64,000 nt of DNA, taken from the NCBI GenBank assembly GCA_036850595.1, contig CM072156.1, positions 9,975,441-10,039,440 on the forward strand. The letters run 5' to 3'. Numbering within the stretch: the first letter of the stretch is position 1; each line of letters begins with the position of its first letter. Origin of the DNA: Rhyacichthys aspro. Its lineage: Eukaryota > Chordata > Actinopteri > Gobiiformes > Rhyacichthyidae. This document shows positions 52,127 to 64,000 of the stretch, piece after piece. The position numbers and the translations under genes are program-made. Below the pieces are notes generated by a model that was given only the letters and a program-made list of their open reading frames with translations, had not been told where the DNA came from and did no database searches.

Positions 52127-52964
52127 ACATTTAATGCAGCTGAAAATACTTTTTCAAGGAAATCTGAATTATTGGTCCTTGTAAAATGTAAAATGTAGAG
52201 GGAAAAAGTTTTCAGCAAGAAATGTAGGGACTTTCTATGCAGCAGAAAAGCCTCCTACACTGCATTAATACTGTATAATACTGGTGGCAAAAACATGAAA
52301 GTCCAGATTTTAAAAGAAGCATTCTGGTTTGCAATATATGCATAAATACATGTTTCATATCCTTACTCAGTGTCTTGTTCAGTGTCCTTACAGTCTGGTC
52401 TCATTCAGGTGTTAAACATAGGAAAAAAGCTTTTGAATTACTAAAAGATGCGATGTGGTTTGGGGAACAAGATTAGTAGCATTGTATTAACATTTCTATA
52501 AATATATGAGTGGAGTAAAACCTTTATATCTGCACAGTTTTGATTTGTCTAAAGTCTGCAGTTTCATTTGAACACTTGCCAAAAGAATGAAATCTTTCAT
52601 CTATTCTTCAGTAATTAGATAAAGACTTCCTCAGTGCAGGATGATAAATAATAAGCAGTGGCTGGTGATGGATTACACCTGATAAGAACTAGAGCTGCGA
52701 ATCCTAAACCTCAGCTTTCCTACATAAAGACCCAGTGTATTGACAGTGTGCTGTGAAGCTGCCTGCATAACCCTGCTCAGGAGCAGAATTATTTATTTCA
52801 TGCTCTATTCCTGGGAGGATGCCACTGACAGCTTCTCATCTCACTGTCTGAATAGCAGTGGCTTCCATTAGAACAGGAATTGCACTGTGATGTCTTTGTG
52901 GGAGGCTCACTACATTTACAGCTCTGAAAGCACAAGTCGTACAAAGGCAGAAAAGAAGAAAACA

Positions 52965-52970
52965 TTTATT
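52965..52970 (-). promoter_or_regulatory. tmem8b: Probable poly(A) signal of tmem8b
   Basis: AATAAA on the minus strand lies about 1.16 kb beyond the tmem8b stop codon. No canonical signal was seen nearer the stop, so this is the best guess for the 3' end. Confidence 0.5.
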
Positions 52971-54128
52971 GTTTATGAGTGTGGTGTGGCACAGGACCTG
53001 TCAGAACTCAGCAGGGAGGTGAGGTCTTGATTTGAGGTCTCCCTTTTGTTTCCACAGGCAACTGGACTTTGGGCTTGTTCCGAGCACATTCGTGTAAAAG
53101 CGGTACATTGCATTTGCAAAAAAATACTGTCTAACATTCCACATGACAACTACATTGGTGACACTCGCTGGAGTTTATAGTATTATAAAAATGTACAGAA
53201 TTACATTTTGTGTCTCAGTGCAAAAGATATCTTTCAAAAGAATTTCAGAAAAGCCGTGCCCTTGCCAACACCCCCTTGTGTCCCCAGTCAGTGCCCCAAA
53301 CAGTAAAATAAGTGGCCTGTTAACAAGACCACTAATAAATAACCCACAGAAGCAGTTTACAGTCACCGTCAGATAGCAGCAGTGTTTCAGCTCAGACTTT
53401 AAATACATATTCACAAACAACAGTGTGTCACTGTACACCCACAATTCATCGGAACAACTTTTACTAGAGAAGAACACAACCCAGTCTCTGAAAAACGTTG
53501 TACCTTATGTTACGTTTCCTGTGACTCCAGGACCCAGAATAATAATGTTCACAGCTGAAAAAATTACATGCATGTATATTTGATTTGAACATATACGTAA
53601 TGCCTCTCCTCATTACAACTAAACTGCTCACAAAAGCACGTAGGCAGAGGTTAAGTTGGGGAGGTGGATGGGACATAAAACCTGTGACTTACTCATCTGA
53701 AAAGTTTATGTCCTGAGACAACATTTATGTTTGATTTTGAGGCAGATGTATGTGGTTACATTAGAAATAAATTGGTTTAGAAAACATCTTATCATTTAAC
53801 TTTTTTCCCCAAAACTTCCTAGACCACTAGAGCTCATGTATCTGGAGTGCACACATGTAATTTTTCACATTGAGTGTTTATATTCTACTCATCCATGTTT
53901 CTAGAAACGTTACATCGATACACAAGATTTGAGACACAGGGTTGGAAGATTAATACCATTGTGTGTATAATAATTACCAAGACAATAACCACGGTAAAAC
54001 AATTTCAGTGTGTCATATCTGCATTGAAATATTTACATTGCTTGTTCAAGTTCTGTGGCTTATTTCCCGTGTGGATTTCCCAATAAAAAGGCAATGGAGT
54101 GTCTGTAAGGTAGTGGGCTGGAGCGTTA
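52971..54128 (-). other. tmem8b: Inferred tmem8b 3' UTR
   Basis: This stretch lies between the stop codon and the best poly(A) signal. It has no exon-like structure and is AT-rich. The extent is inferred from the signal only. Confidence 0.45.
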
Positions 54129-57100
54129 TCAGCTCGTACAGATGCTGTTGATGGAGATGAGGCTGGGGTCTACCAGGCCCAGCTCTTCGTGCTCGTTGAC
54201 ACAAAGCTGGTAGCCGCAGCCGCGTCGTCGCTTTAGTGGGGTGACCTTGGCGTCAGGTTTGGCACGAGGGGGCAGCAGGAAGCCCACGCTGCCTGCGATC
54301 AGCATGTGCCAGATGCTGTGGATGTAGAAGTAGTTCTCCTCTGTCTCTACGAAGGCATACAGCGCCACGGCCGAAGTAGCGATCATGGTGCCTGGAAACA
54401 GGAAGAACACCCAGCGCTTCCAGGTGGGCGGGTAGCAGCGGCGCCGTCGGATAGTACGCACCGTCTGATTGGACAAAACAGACAGACAACAATTGCAAAA
54501 GGGATGTTATGGGCAAAATGAACAAGACTGTAACAAACAAGCAATTAAAATGCTCATTAATATATATCAATCACCATCTCCAGTGTTTTTTGCATTGGGC
54601 ACAGCATTGTGACATGGATGTTGTGAAGTGACAGCATAAAGGCCAAACCATAAAGGAATAGCATCCAACCCTTAATAGTACTAAAAGTCATAATACTTTT
54701 ACTGCAGACAGTTTGCATCAATAGCAAACGTCATTTAAAAGCATGTTTAGACAAAAAAAAAAATCATGCAGAAAATGTGCCTTGGACTTTTAATTGAAAT
54801 CCATCTTACTGTATTAAATAATGACTTAAAGCGGATTACTTGTTTTCTGCCAAAAAATAATAGTTATTTATGCTCATTTACCAGAAAAGACACAGTTCAG
54901 TTATTTTGTACATTAGGCACTAGTTAATCTTTACCTTGGCACAAAGGCTCATTTAGTGTGTCAAACCAGACGTGATTGTCATTGACAGGTTTTCACTCCA
55001 TTTTTCCTTTTGCTCCACATGAAAGACACAGCAGACTAGATGTGTCATCCATTTGACTGATCTAATTCAGTTTGTCTGGGAACATTCACAATGCCAGGCT
55101 TTGCAGAAACATGACAGGCGCAAATGAAAGGGCTCTTGTAGAAAAACGGTGACGCTCAAATTTAGGGGCACAGCACTGAGGAGAAAACACACGCCGCTGA
55201 ACAACAAATAAATTATTGATTGTCAGGAAACAATAGCACGAGGGGACATTATCTTTGAAAAATGCACTATTTGATCCAAAGGACTTTTTATAGAGAAGTT
55301 GCGGTGTTACTGCTGTCGCTCAGTGGCACAGTAAAAACAGGCATGACTCATTTTGACATGTGCCACATCCACGCTACTCTACATAATGCCTGCACACTCT
55401 ACTATGATATTTGCATGATCTATTTATCAACATGACACCTATAATTGAATTACAAATAGGCTGAAGCCCAAGTAAAGCAGCTGAATAGGAAAAGCCAATG
55501 GTTTCTATGTAAATCTCTGAAAAGACTTGAATGATAGTGTAGTAGTCCGCGAGAATTCAGAAAAGCTAGTTGTTAATCTCAAAGGCGAAGAATCTGCGCT
55601 GTGGTAAAACATACAGTCTCCTACATAAGCTTGAGGGCTTTATGGTGGAATTAAACAGTGTGTCATGTTCTACTGTTTCTTTAGGATCCTCGGCTTGCAC
55701 AGAGATTACTCCCAGAGCTGTGACTCCCACACTCCATTCTCCAACGAAGCCACAAACCTTGTTTTCAAGCTCATGTCAGAGGGTTGCCGTTCAAGACAAG
55801 AAGATCTTTTTTTTTCCACTTTTTCTCAAACCTTGCCTGAAAGACTATTATTTTTTATCTTCTCAGTTGAGGGAGCACATTATGACTTGGAGAAGAGTCA
55901 GAGAAAGTACAAGCTGACTTATAATGGAACTACTACCCATGACTAATACCCACAGGCTGAAAAACTTTTAAAGCCCCATCCATGCTTAAGCAAAACAGCG
56001 CCATTGGAAAAAAAAAATGTGTTTTAGCCATTTGCATGTTCTGGCCTTGGATGAGGGATTAAGCGTTTCTTGTAGTTGCCTTGTGTTGACTTTTCATAAG
56101 CATGTTTGAACAACTAGTCCATGAATGTTAAACAGTCATTAATGAAACAGTAAAAAAAAAATATTGGATCCAGTGCTTGAGTATCCACGTATTAATATTA
56201 CAATGCACCAATTCACACATCATAGAGAAAAGGACCATAACAGAAATGCAGTTTCCAGCAGGATCTGAATGTACACTGGTGGAAAATTGTTGTGTTGTAT
56301 AGTTGTGTGTACTTACCCATGCTACGGCCATGATGCCCAGAGCAAACAGGCTGGGTCCCAGCAGGTTCCACAAACCGTGGCGGTCCAACTGCAGAGCCAT
56401 GGACAAAGACATAGCCCCCAGCAGATACAGCACCTGGACACAAGCAGCATCGATCAATAACTGCCCTCAGCTAACAGGGCTGACACTCCGAGTAAACAAC
56501 AGTATATGTGAACTTTATAATTCTCTCAGGCTCACACTGACAAGTTAGTTTTGACTTCTGAAATACCACAGTCACAAACGCACTATAGCAAAGAAAATAA
56601 AGTTTTAAATATACCACCACATTGGATCTTTTGCAAGAATGATTTCTTTTTTATGTCAGTGAACACACCACACACAACATGATAGATGTCTAGTTTTGCT
56701 TACAGATGTTGCCTAGAGGATGAGGACAGATAGTGAGTATATTTTGGACAGTAATTGATTTTTTGAATCGTTTGACAGTTCAGTTTCAAGCCTGCATTAA
56801 GAACTATTTATGACAAAAAAATCTAATTTAAATGAACAAATATCAACCACTTATCCGTAAAAAAAAAAAAAAATCAAACTGCAAACATAATCCAAACCCT
56901 AATTTAACATTAAAACATCTGAACACGCAGTATCTACAGTTTGGGACTGTCAAAGGTTAAAATAGGGTTTTTTTTAGTTCAAACCTATATAATCATGAAC
57001 TACATTAACATCAATGTACTATAGTCCATAATATATATCTGGCAGGACCATGTAAAATCTAATGCTATGTCGCCCTGTTTCACTGTTGCCATAGTTACTA

Positions 57101-60100
57101 AACTCTGCCTTTAGAGGGTAGAAGTAGTGACCTTCAAAAGTCAACCATAATAACCCTCTTTTTACATCTATAATTTCTAACATATGTATGCTTACACCAT
57201 TTTTACCCATGTGTTAAACTTTCAAAGCACTGGCAATTCAACATTTGGCAGGGTTTTGAAGTAAAACACCTGCATGGGTTCCACAGCGGGAGACTAACAC
57301 CAAAAAGCAGTGCCAACAATAGATGCAAAATCCACAAATAATAGCAGTTGAAACTTTTGTAAGCTATAAATTTGGCACAGCGCCATAGAGTATACCGACG
57401 CTTCCGGGGGTTGTGGTACTTTGGGAAGGCCGGCTTGTCCGAAATGCCTGAGGTGTGCATTCTTGTGTCTGGTAGGGAACACAAGAGAAATGGGGCCGCT
57501 GGAGCAGAGAAGGGATGACCTGCCTGCAGGAGGAGATGGCTAATTGGCAAAGAGCAGAGAAGAGAGGGGCAGCGTGGAGCAGCCTGAGGACTCCGAGCAG
57601 CAGCAGTCATCCGTCATAGCGCACGACTAGACTTTACAACACAAACCAAACTAACATGCATGGACTGTATACGGGTACTGTATACTCTCCCAGGTATGGC
57701 TTCCACAGTAATGAATCATTATGTGTCACTGTGACAGGGAAGGTCTGGTGTGTCTACTTTTATCAAATTTGGTCAATATTATACAGTGTGTACATTTTTC
57801 ATTTCCTTGACTACAACACTGCTGAACAATACAATAACACAAATTCACCTAAAAAAAAAAAAAAAAAAAAATTCTAGCATGTACCATAGCAACCTCCAAT
57901 CCTAGCAACTGTCACTCTTTTCATTTGGCAATTGTGAATATCAGCGTGCGACCTTGAAATAATAATCAATTCTAAATTAGTACCTTGTCCCATTTTAATT
58001 ATTGATAAAAGCTTGTATGCATCTATTCTAATGGTTTGCACATACACTGTTTTATAAAACGACTGGGCATGAACACCTTTAATGTAGCTATTGTGCTGGG
58101 TCACGATGACAAACCCTGACATGTTTGGCATATTAAGCAACATCTAGAGCTGTCTATCAAGAAATATATCACACTTTATGAACAGTAGGTTTGGAAGTGC
58201 TGAGTGAGCTGCCAATCACAACTGGCAATCAACACCCACAGAGCAGAAATCAAAGCTTCATTTGACCCAGACCGCATATAAACAGAAATACATTTAAATA
58301 CACAATTTCAAATCTTTGGTTGAGGGTTAAAACATATGTATGATTTTGTTTTTTTCAGTTATGAAGATTGCAGCTATCTTTACTCTAAGACTTTCACTTC
58401 CACACTAGTTGTTGTTGCCCCTGGTTACAACACATTCTGCTGAAGTATTTTGGAATATGGTTAGAGCTTGGAAGGTCAGAAGTCACACAGACACTCACAA
58501 CTGAAGCCCACTCACCCACAATGAAGCACTGCCCTTCACTGTGGGCTGCTACTGCTGCTGTGGACAGACACACAAACAAACTTGTACATAGCAAATACAC
58601 ACACACATTGTTTTCCCCAAGTACACAAACAGACTTGCCAGTCCTGACATGTGCGATTTGATTAGTGACTGCAAAGTGCTGGCCTCAGCAAGAATAAACT
58701 CTCTAGAGGACAGCAGATGTTCATACACTCTCCCCTCCTTCCCCTCGCCTCCTTCCTCCTGTCTATGTCTAACTTATACACACACACACACACACACTCA
58801 AAGGTGCCCACTTCAGTCTCTGCGTGTGTTATGTTGGTGTGCAGCTAGAAAGTGACCCACTGAGAAGGTGCACCTGTTTGCTGTTATTCACCGCAATATG
58901 TCAACAACCAGAAAATGTAGCACCATACGACAAAGACTCTGATAAAGTGTTCTTAAAATTGGGGTTAAAAATGGAGACATCCAGTAGTCACCAATAGCTG
59001 TCCCTGAAGTCACTCCGCTGCAAAATAGTTCTTCGCTTCAGGGCTTATCTCAAGTTGTCAACCACTAACATGAACATGCTTACTGTGCTGCCAACTCAAA
59101 AGTTAAGATTCTATTCACTATTTTATATAACTATTTTTACCATGTATTAGTGTATACCTCCTATTACATGATAGTGACACAATTATCTCTTCATTTTAGC
59201 CATGCTCAAGTGGCTTTTTTCCCAATTAGCAGTGTTACATGTGAACTACCTTTAGAAAAAATATAACAAACTATCTCAGAGTACAATTAAGGACTATGGT
59301 GACCATGTCATTCTAATCATAATTTTTATATTTTTGTGCATGTATAGATTTTTTGTACTTTTTCTTGAACTACAGCTCCAGAGGCTTAATGAGGTGAGAT
59401 ATGAGCTGTACCTGTTTAATGATGGACTTGAGCCTGGCCATGGCGATGACAGTGACCCACACTGACATGAGGGAGCCAAGAAAGTCACAGAACTGCAGCA
59501 CATCATACTCCATTATGCAAAAGACCACAATCCCCGGCTGGTCGCAGGCATGGTAGAACTGCCAGGATGAAGGATGCAGTGCTTAGTGAATATGCATAAC
59601 CTTATTTAAAATATATATGTATGAGTAAACTTCAAATAATTTCTCACCACTACTTAGCATCCTCTGCTAATACAGAATAAGGATGTTTGCAGAGGCTGCT
59701 GTGGGCTACAACAGCAGTTGAATCTAGGCTATCCATTATCTGGCAGGGTAGACACACTGTTTTATGAATAAAATATAGCTCTGTCTGGTTTGGTGGATAA
59801 TATCTTAAGCCTGTGGCATCATGATGAAAAAAAGTTTACTTTCTAACTGCATGGCATTTATGTTGGCCTATGCCTCAAACTGATCTAGTAGTTTAAAGGT
59901 GATTATTATGTAACACTCAAGAAAATTCAATAAAAAGTATTTATTGTTATTTATAGGTGTATACTGTCTCCAAATTGCTGCTCTGAAACCCTATGAACAT
60001 TATATTTACTTGATGCACATTTAAAATGCACCACATCAAATTGAGATGAACTCACGGTGGAAAAGAACATGGTGAAGATGTAGACGGAGGCCTCCAGAAG

Positions 60101-61742
60101 GTAGTGGCTGCGAATGGCGATGGCCACAGGTGGAACAAACATCAAGTTACTGAGACACAGCAGCAGTGTGGACAGGAGCTGGAAGCTGTAGGAGTAGGCC
60201 TCTGAGTTGTCTGTGCAGCCCCAGCCGTCCCACCCTGCATTCACACAAAACACAAGATCAGATCCCAGCTTTTCTACCTGCTTAGAAAAAATAAACAGAG
60301 AGTATTTCCCATCTCTAAACTACAAACTTAAAGAAAAGCTTCTTAAGCCCTTTGAACCAAAAGTTTAAAGTGGGTGTAACAGTTTGTTTCAAATGTTAAT
60401 CCCATGAAAAAATACTGGAATGCTTCTAGGCATAAACTAAGTTGTTTGTTGTCCACAGTCAAAGCTCTTGTTGTGAACTCCCTCAGTGTTAAACTCACTT
60501 GCACTTCACTTGAGTTGTTCATAGCAGCAGAGCACTGGACTGGATAAGACCATGTGAATGAAATATTATCAAGCAGAGGGTTTGCAAACAGAGGCTTTGC
60601 AGCGTGAGACAGGACAAGGGCAAGTGCTGAATGCAAAGCGCCTGCCAGGAAGCACTCACACATATGAAGCCTGAATTGAATTGAACTGAAGAGAAAAGCA
60701 CTGATAAAAAGAAGATCAAAGGCGGGATTTGAAAAAGCCTCAGAGGACATGCTTTGTTTGGTTTCATAAGCTCATCTTTTATTGAAAAGCTGATCATAAT
60801 TAGGAGCCTATTTTATTGTCTTATCAAAAGGGCTTAGACTAGAGGATTAATAAGAGGCCACTCACTGACTCATTGAACAACAGCACGCGCGCTTTAATCG
60901 CTGTATTGTCAGATCGATCCTTGACTGTGACCTGCGTCGATTCACCTTCCTCTGCCACTCCTCTGTCACTCCACTTGATATATTTCAGATCAAATTAGAA
61001 TATCTTTGCAGAACTAATGATCCTTTCCCTCAGAAAGTTTTATCTCATCTTGTTTGAGAGAATGTCTTTGAATGTAGATGACTTCATTTTACTAATTACG
61101 TTATTGATTAGTCTAATTATTATTATCAATGCGCTCTTAAGGATAATCAAAGCATATTTATAGTGAGAAATTGGAAAACAACTGGCATACTGCATCAAAT
61201 GGGTTCTTTGAGTTAAAGAGGCTATTTAAAATGTAGACGGTCCAGGAGTCACCAGCATGGGGAGTATAATGTACGAAATGAAAACGAATACGTGTTGGAA
61301 GAGATTATGACATTTAACTGTTAAACCAAATGTGAGTGAAGACCAGAAGCTCATCAAACAATTCAATCACTGATGGGAAACATAAAACAAAATGTACTTT
61401 CCTTTGCAATACAGAAGGACTGGAGCAATATGTTACTGACAGTGAAGTCTGTTTGAATAGAAAGCTATTTCATTGTTTTATAAATATATAGCCGCTGTAT
61501 CACTTAATGTTCTGAACAAAAACAATGCATTTGATTTAAAAGGCACTCTGAAATAAACCATAAAAGCTAGTTATGGGTATGATTAAAAAAAAACGTTACC
61601 TGCTTTGCATTCGCATGCAGCATAAAGGTAGTTGTTGGTGCGTAGAAGCTTGCACTGGCCATATGTGCCACAGTCGTTGATACAGGGAGTCAGGTATGAG
61701 CGCATGTAGACCTCGGCTGTGACATTAGTACAAGCCTCAAAC
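54129..61742 (-). CDS. tmem8b: Transmembrane protein 8B, 3' five exons (partial)
   Basis: Exons in order of translation, minus strand: 61600-61742, 60056-60234, 59412-59558, 56317-56433, 54129-54464 (TGA at 54129-54131). All introns within the model are GT-AG and the phase is continuous, giving about 306 residues. The first exon holds an EGF-like domain whose six cysteines end in the next exon (CINDC, GTYGQC, CEC, GWGC). Seven membrane segments follow. FFST-FYHACD and the final HSIWH supply the Ser, His and Asp pattern of the CREST (ceramidase-like) membrane hydrolase superfamily, to which TMEM8A/PGAP6, a GPI-specific phospholipase A2, belongs. The C-terminus CGYQLC...EELGL...SICTS matches TMEM8B rather than TMEM8A. 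The activity of TMEM8B is not settled; it has been linked to cell adhesion at the surface (NGX6). The incoming phase shows that upstream exons exist, but none was found to 64,000. Confidence 0.88.
57851..57871. repeat. A21 homopolymer in a tmem8b intron
   Basis: An uninterrupted run of 21 A on the plus strand. No target-site duplication or retroposed body was found around it, so it may simply be low-complexity DNA. Confidence 0.85.
58776..58798. repeat. CA microsatellite in a tmem8b intron
   Basis: An (AC)n tract of about 11 units next to a CT-rich stretch (CTCCTTCCCCTCGCCTCC). Confidence 0.9.
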
Positions 61743-64000
61743 CTGGAAATAGAAGATAAAGTACAGTAAGATGGAGGTGAGAGTGGGGACTACATGGGTG
61801 CTGCATTACTGTTAAATGGAGCTTTACCTGGTTTGAGCATGAATATTTCACTTCTGAAAGGTGTTGGGTTGATATATTCAGGACCACACAGTTACACTTT
61901 CCCATTTTTTACAGTATATCCTCCAGCACTATCATCACTCAACTCTAAAGAAAATTCTCTTATCTTGCATTTTAATTGCCCAAATTATAATACATGTTTG
62001 TGTTGAAGCATCAAAGTATAATAACAACTCTAAATATATCTCTTAAAAGCACTGTTTTGTAAAGTTTTTACACAATAAAACTGCAGTCAGAACAAGTCTG
62101 CAGTATCACCACATTTTCCTTACCTGCACCAACAACGATATAATACTCCACAACAGTGTCACCCATGAGACACAGCAGTCTAAGCTACCATGACTCTTAA
62201 AGCTATAGGTTATAAAGAAAGACAGTGCTCTAAATAAAATACAGTCTCCTCACAAACAAAAAGTGCATCAAACTAAAAAATACATCAACTAAAAAACAGA
62301 CCCATAGACAGAGGTACGTTCAGGTGCTGCATGACAACTGATGCAACACAGATGGAAAAAGAATTCAAAGTGGACAAATAAACACTGCTAGAACTGTGTC
62401 AGAAAATGATAAACTAAAGCTTCATTATCAGTGATATACTGTCATTACATCATCTTAAATAGAAGTTAGGTTTAGTCTGTAGCAACACAGCTCACAAACA
62501 AGAATACATCTCCATCAAATTAGTTCAACCCTGACACCTCTTTGAACCGAATAAAAAAATGTGTACGTTGGCGCTTGCGTTGTGCCTTTTCTAATTGCTA
62601 GGTTTTTACGATCAGTCACAGAGAATGAAGCGGCAGGGGGTAATAAATGTGTCTGCGTGCTTCCACCCCAGAACAGTTTTTAATTGACACATCTGCTCAC
62701 TTCTTTATTTTTAAGTTACATCCATCAACTTAATTGTCGCCTGAAAGAGGAGCTGTCATTCATGCCACTTCGTCATCTCACCGAACATACCCCGACTTAC
62801 TAAGCTGCAGTGGAAATCTAACAGATAGCGCCGCGGATGCATATTTCCATACCTCAGCACTGCTCTCATGTGAGAATGAGCTCATGTCCCTCACCATCTG
62901 TTATTATCTGTTACTCACATTCAATTGGAAGTCCCAAGTGTCAGTGGGGAAAAAAAATCTGCTTCATTTCAGTCTGTTCACATTTTGCTGCCATTAATAT
63001 CTGGCTTAACAGCTCAATGAATAGGTAATAGTTAAAGCTCATTAAAAACACAGTGTGGAGAAACTTGAGATGGGAACATTTTAGCATCTTTCTGTCTTTC
63101 TTTTCTCTACTTTTAATTATCATTTTGGAAAAAAAGATTAGATTGGCTTAAGTGTAGTGTTAAATTTGAATTTTAAATCATTTATCCGTCTCCCACATGA
63201 TTTCTGATTGGCCTGTTCATACATTAAATCATCGAATTCAAATTTAACGACATGGAAACAGCTCGGATTTGCTCAGATCCACGATGAACTTCCCAAACCC
63301 ATTACTCAACCAGGAGACTATAAGCATAGAAGGTGATGATTTGCATGGCTTTTTGATGTTAATGCGCTCATAGTGAATGAAATCTTCAGGTGTTACAGTG
63401 CATCCGGCGTCTCATGTGATGAACGGGTGACAGATGGGACCGGATGTGGCTCACTGAGACAGCCTGTTTCAATCAACACTTCAGCACACTGTCTTCAACA
63501 CACTGATGAATTATTAAACTTTGTAAACAAACTGCTGATTGTTATATAAAGATGAGGGGGGGTTTTTTGTTTTGTTTTTTTAAAGGAATACTGAATGGCA
63601 CATTTTTCATTTGAGTTTCCGTAATTGTCTGCAAATATTGCCACTAAGAAGTCAAGGAACTCATAATAGACCTATGAAAAATGGATGAGCAGAAGTGATT
63701 CAGATGTTGGTCAATGGGTTTCAGCTTGTTCAGGGCAGCGTACCAAAATAAGCATATGTACTAGTACCAATACATTTGCACATACGTAATGAAGTTCATG
63801 TATACAATGTATTCATGTGGTTATGTATTTTATAATGTAATTTAACATTGATGTGCCTGCTACATTTCTTCTTGTGCTTTAATAAACTGCTAATATTAGA
63901 CCAACCCTGTCAAAGTGCTATTATTAGAGCAAATATGTATGTACTAACATTCTTTTATTATATGAGCACAACACACACAAATGGGAAGCTACTACAGCAA
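61743..64000 (-). other. tmem8b: tmem8b intron or upstream sequence, no exon found
   Basis: The first exon listed for tmem8b begins in mid-codon, so this stretch must be at least partly intron. No exon of the N-terminal extracellular region was recognised. The block at 62.55-62.92 kb is rich in TTAATTG-type motifs and has few long repeats, which is the look of a conserved non-coding element. Confidence 0.5.

Larger units (their letters stand above)
32661..52964. other. Intergenic DNA between tars1 and tmem8b
   Basis: About 20 kb with no confidently recognised gene. It contains AT-rich DNA, simple repeats, a reverse-transcriptase fragment (37.49 kb), two copies of a LINE/SINE-tail-like repeat (44.2 and 50.3 kb), a SINE remnant (51.9-52.1 kb) and two weak exon-like pieces (34.90-35.01 and 47.03-47.07 kb). 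A patch at 43.50-43.79 kb contains CCAATCAG at 43680-43687 and could be regulatory. NPR3, which precedes TARS1 in mammals, is not seen here. Confidence 0.55.
56434..59411 (-). other. tmem8b: Largest tmem8b intron in the window
   Basis: About 3 kb between the third and fourth exons listed for this gene. It contains a GC-richer block (57.27-57.62 kb), an A21 tract (57851-57871) and a CA microsatellite (about 58776-58797). No additional in-phase exon was recognised. The 135-codon minus-strand ORF at 57.2-57.6 kb overlaps the GC-rich block and has no domain. Confidence 0.5.

Noticed and set aside
57203..57610. 135-codon minus-strand ORF in the tmem8b intron
   Set aside because: It is open because of GC-rich composition, shows no domain, and does not splice in phase to neighbouring exons.
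60343..60750. 135-codon minus-strand ORF in the tmem8b intron
   Set aside because: It lies between two well-defined exons without in-phase splice sites, and its composition is that of intron.
1..64000. CRISPR arrays, prokaryotic operons, tRNA or rRNA genes, viral insertions
   Set aside because: No regularly spaced repeats, no ribosome-binding-site-led ORF series, no intact tRNA cloverleaf and no viral domains were seen.

Overview
This window is vertebrate nuclear DNA, almost certainly from a ray-finned (teleost) fish. The evidence is two multi-exon vertebrate genes with GT-AG introns, AT-rich intergenic DNA with CA/GA microsatellites, and degraded copies of repeats typical of teleosts (a tRNA-headed SINE, LINE fragments, hAT and Tc1-like elements). 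There is no sign of prokaryotic operons, CRISPR arrays or phage. Most short ORFs in the window are chance ORFs in non-coding DNA.

Layout. 1-23,545: about 23.5 kb downstream of tars1 with no gene I can recognise. It holds microsatellites, two strong inverted repeats (3.5 and 5.15 kb), a Tc1/mariner-like remnant (10.24-10.70 kb), a non-autonomous hAT element with a perfect 8-bp target-site duplication (17.65-18.10 kb), and one unexplained coding-like patch (10.84-11.53 kb) that seems to switch frame at a run of seven A. 23,546-32,497, minus strand: a complete 19-exon threonyl-tRNA synthetase gene (tars1) encoding 724 residues, with its poly(A) signal and a compact promoter at 32.5-32.66 kb that carries an ATF4/CARE-type site. 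32,661-52,964: about 20 kb of intergenic DNA with LINE and SINE remnants and two weak candidate exons. 52,965-61,742, minus strand: the 3' part of tmem8b (five exons: an EGF-like domain followed by a seven-helix membrane region, plus the stop codon and 3' UTR). Its 5' exons lie beyond the right edge. 61,743-64,000 is intron or upstream sequence of tmem8b.

The two genes lie head-to-tail on the minus strand and have unrelated jobs: cytosolic threonine charging of tRNA, and a membrane protein of the TMEM8/PGAP6 family. Exon boundaries were placed by hand from splice consensus, reading phase and remembered family sequence. The reading phase closes exactly across all 19 tars1 exons and all five tmem8b exons, so those models are strong. 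I found no clearly novel system. The best leads are the 10.8-11.5 kb patch, the tars1 promoter element and several stretches that read like conserved non-coding elements.
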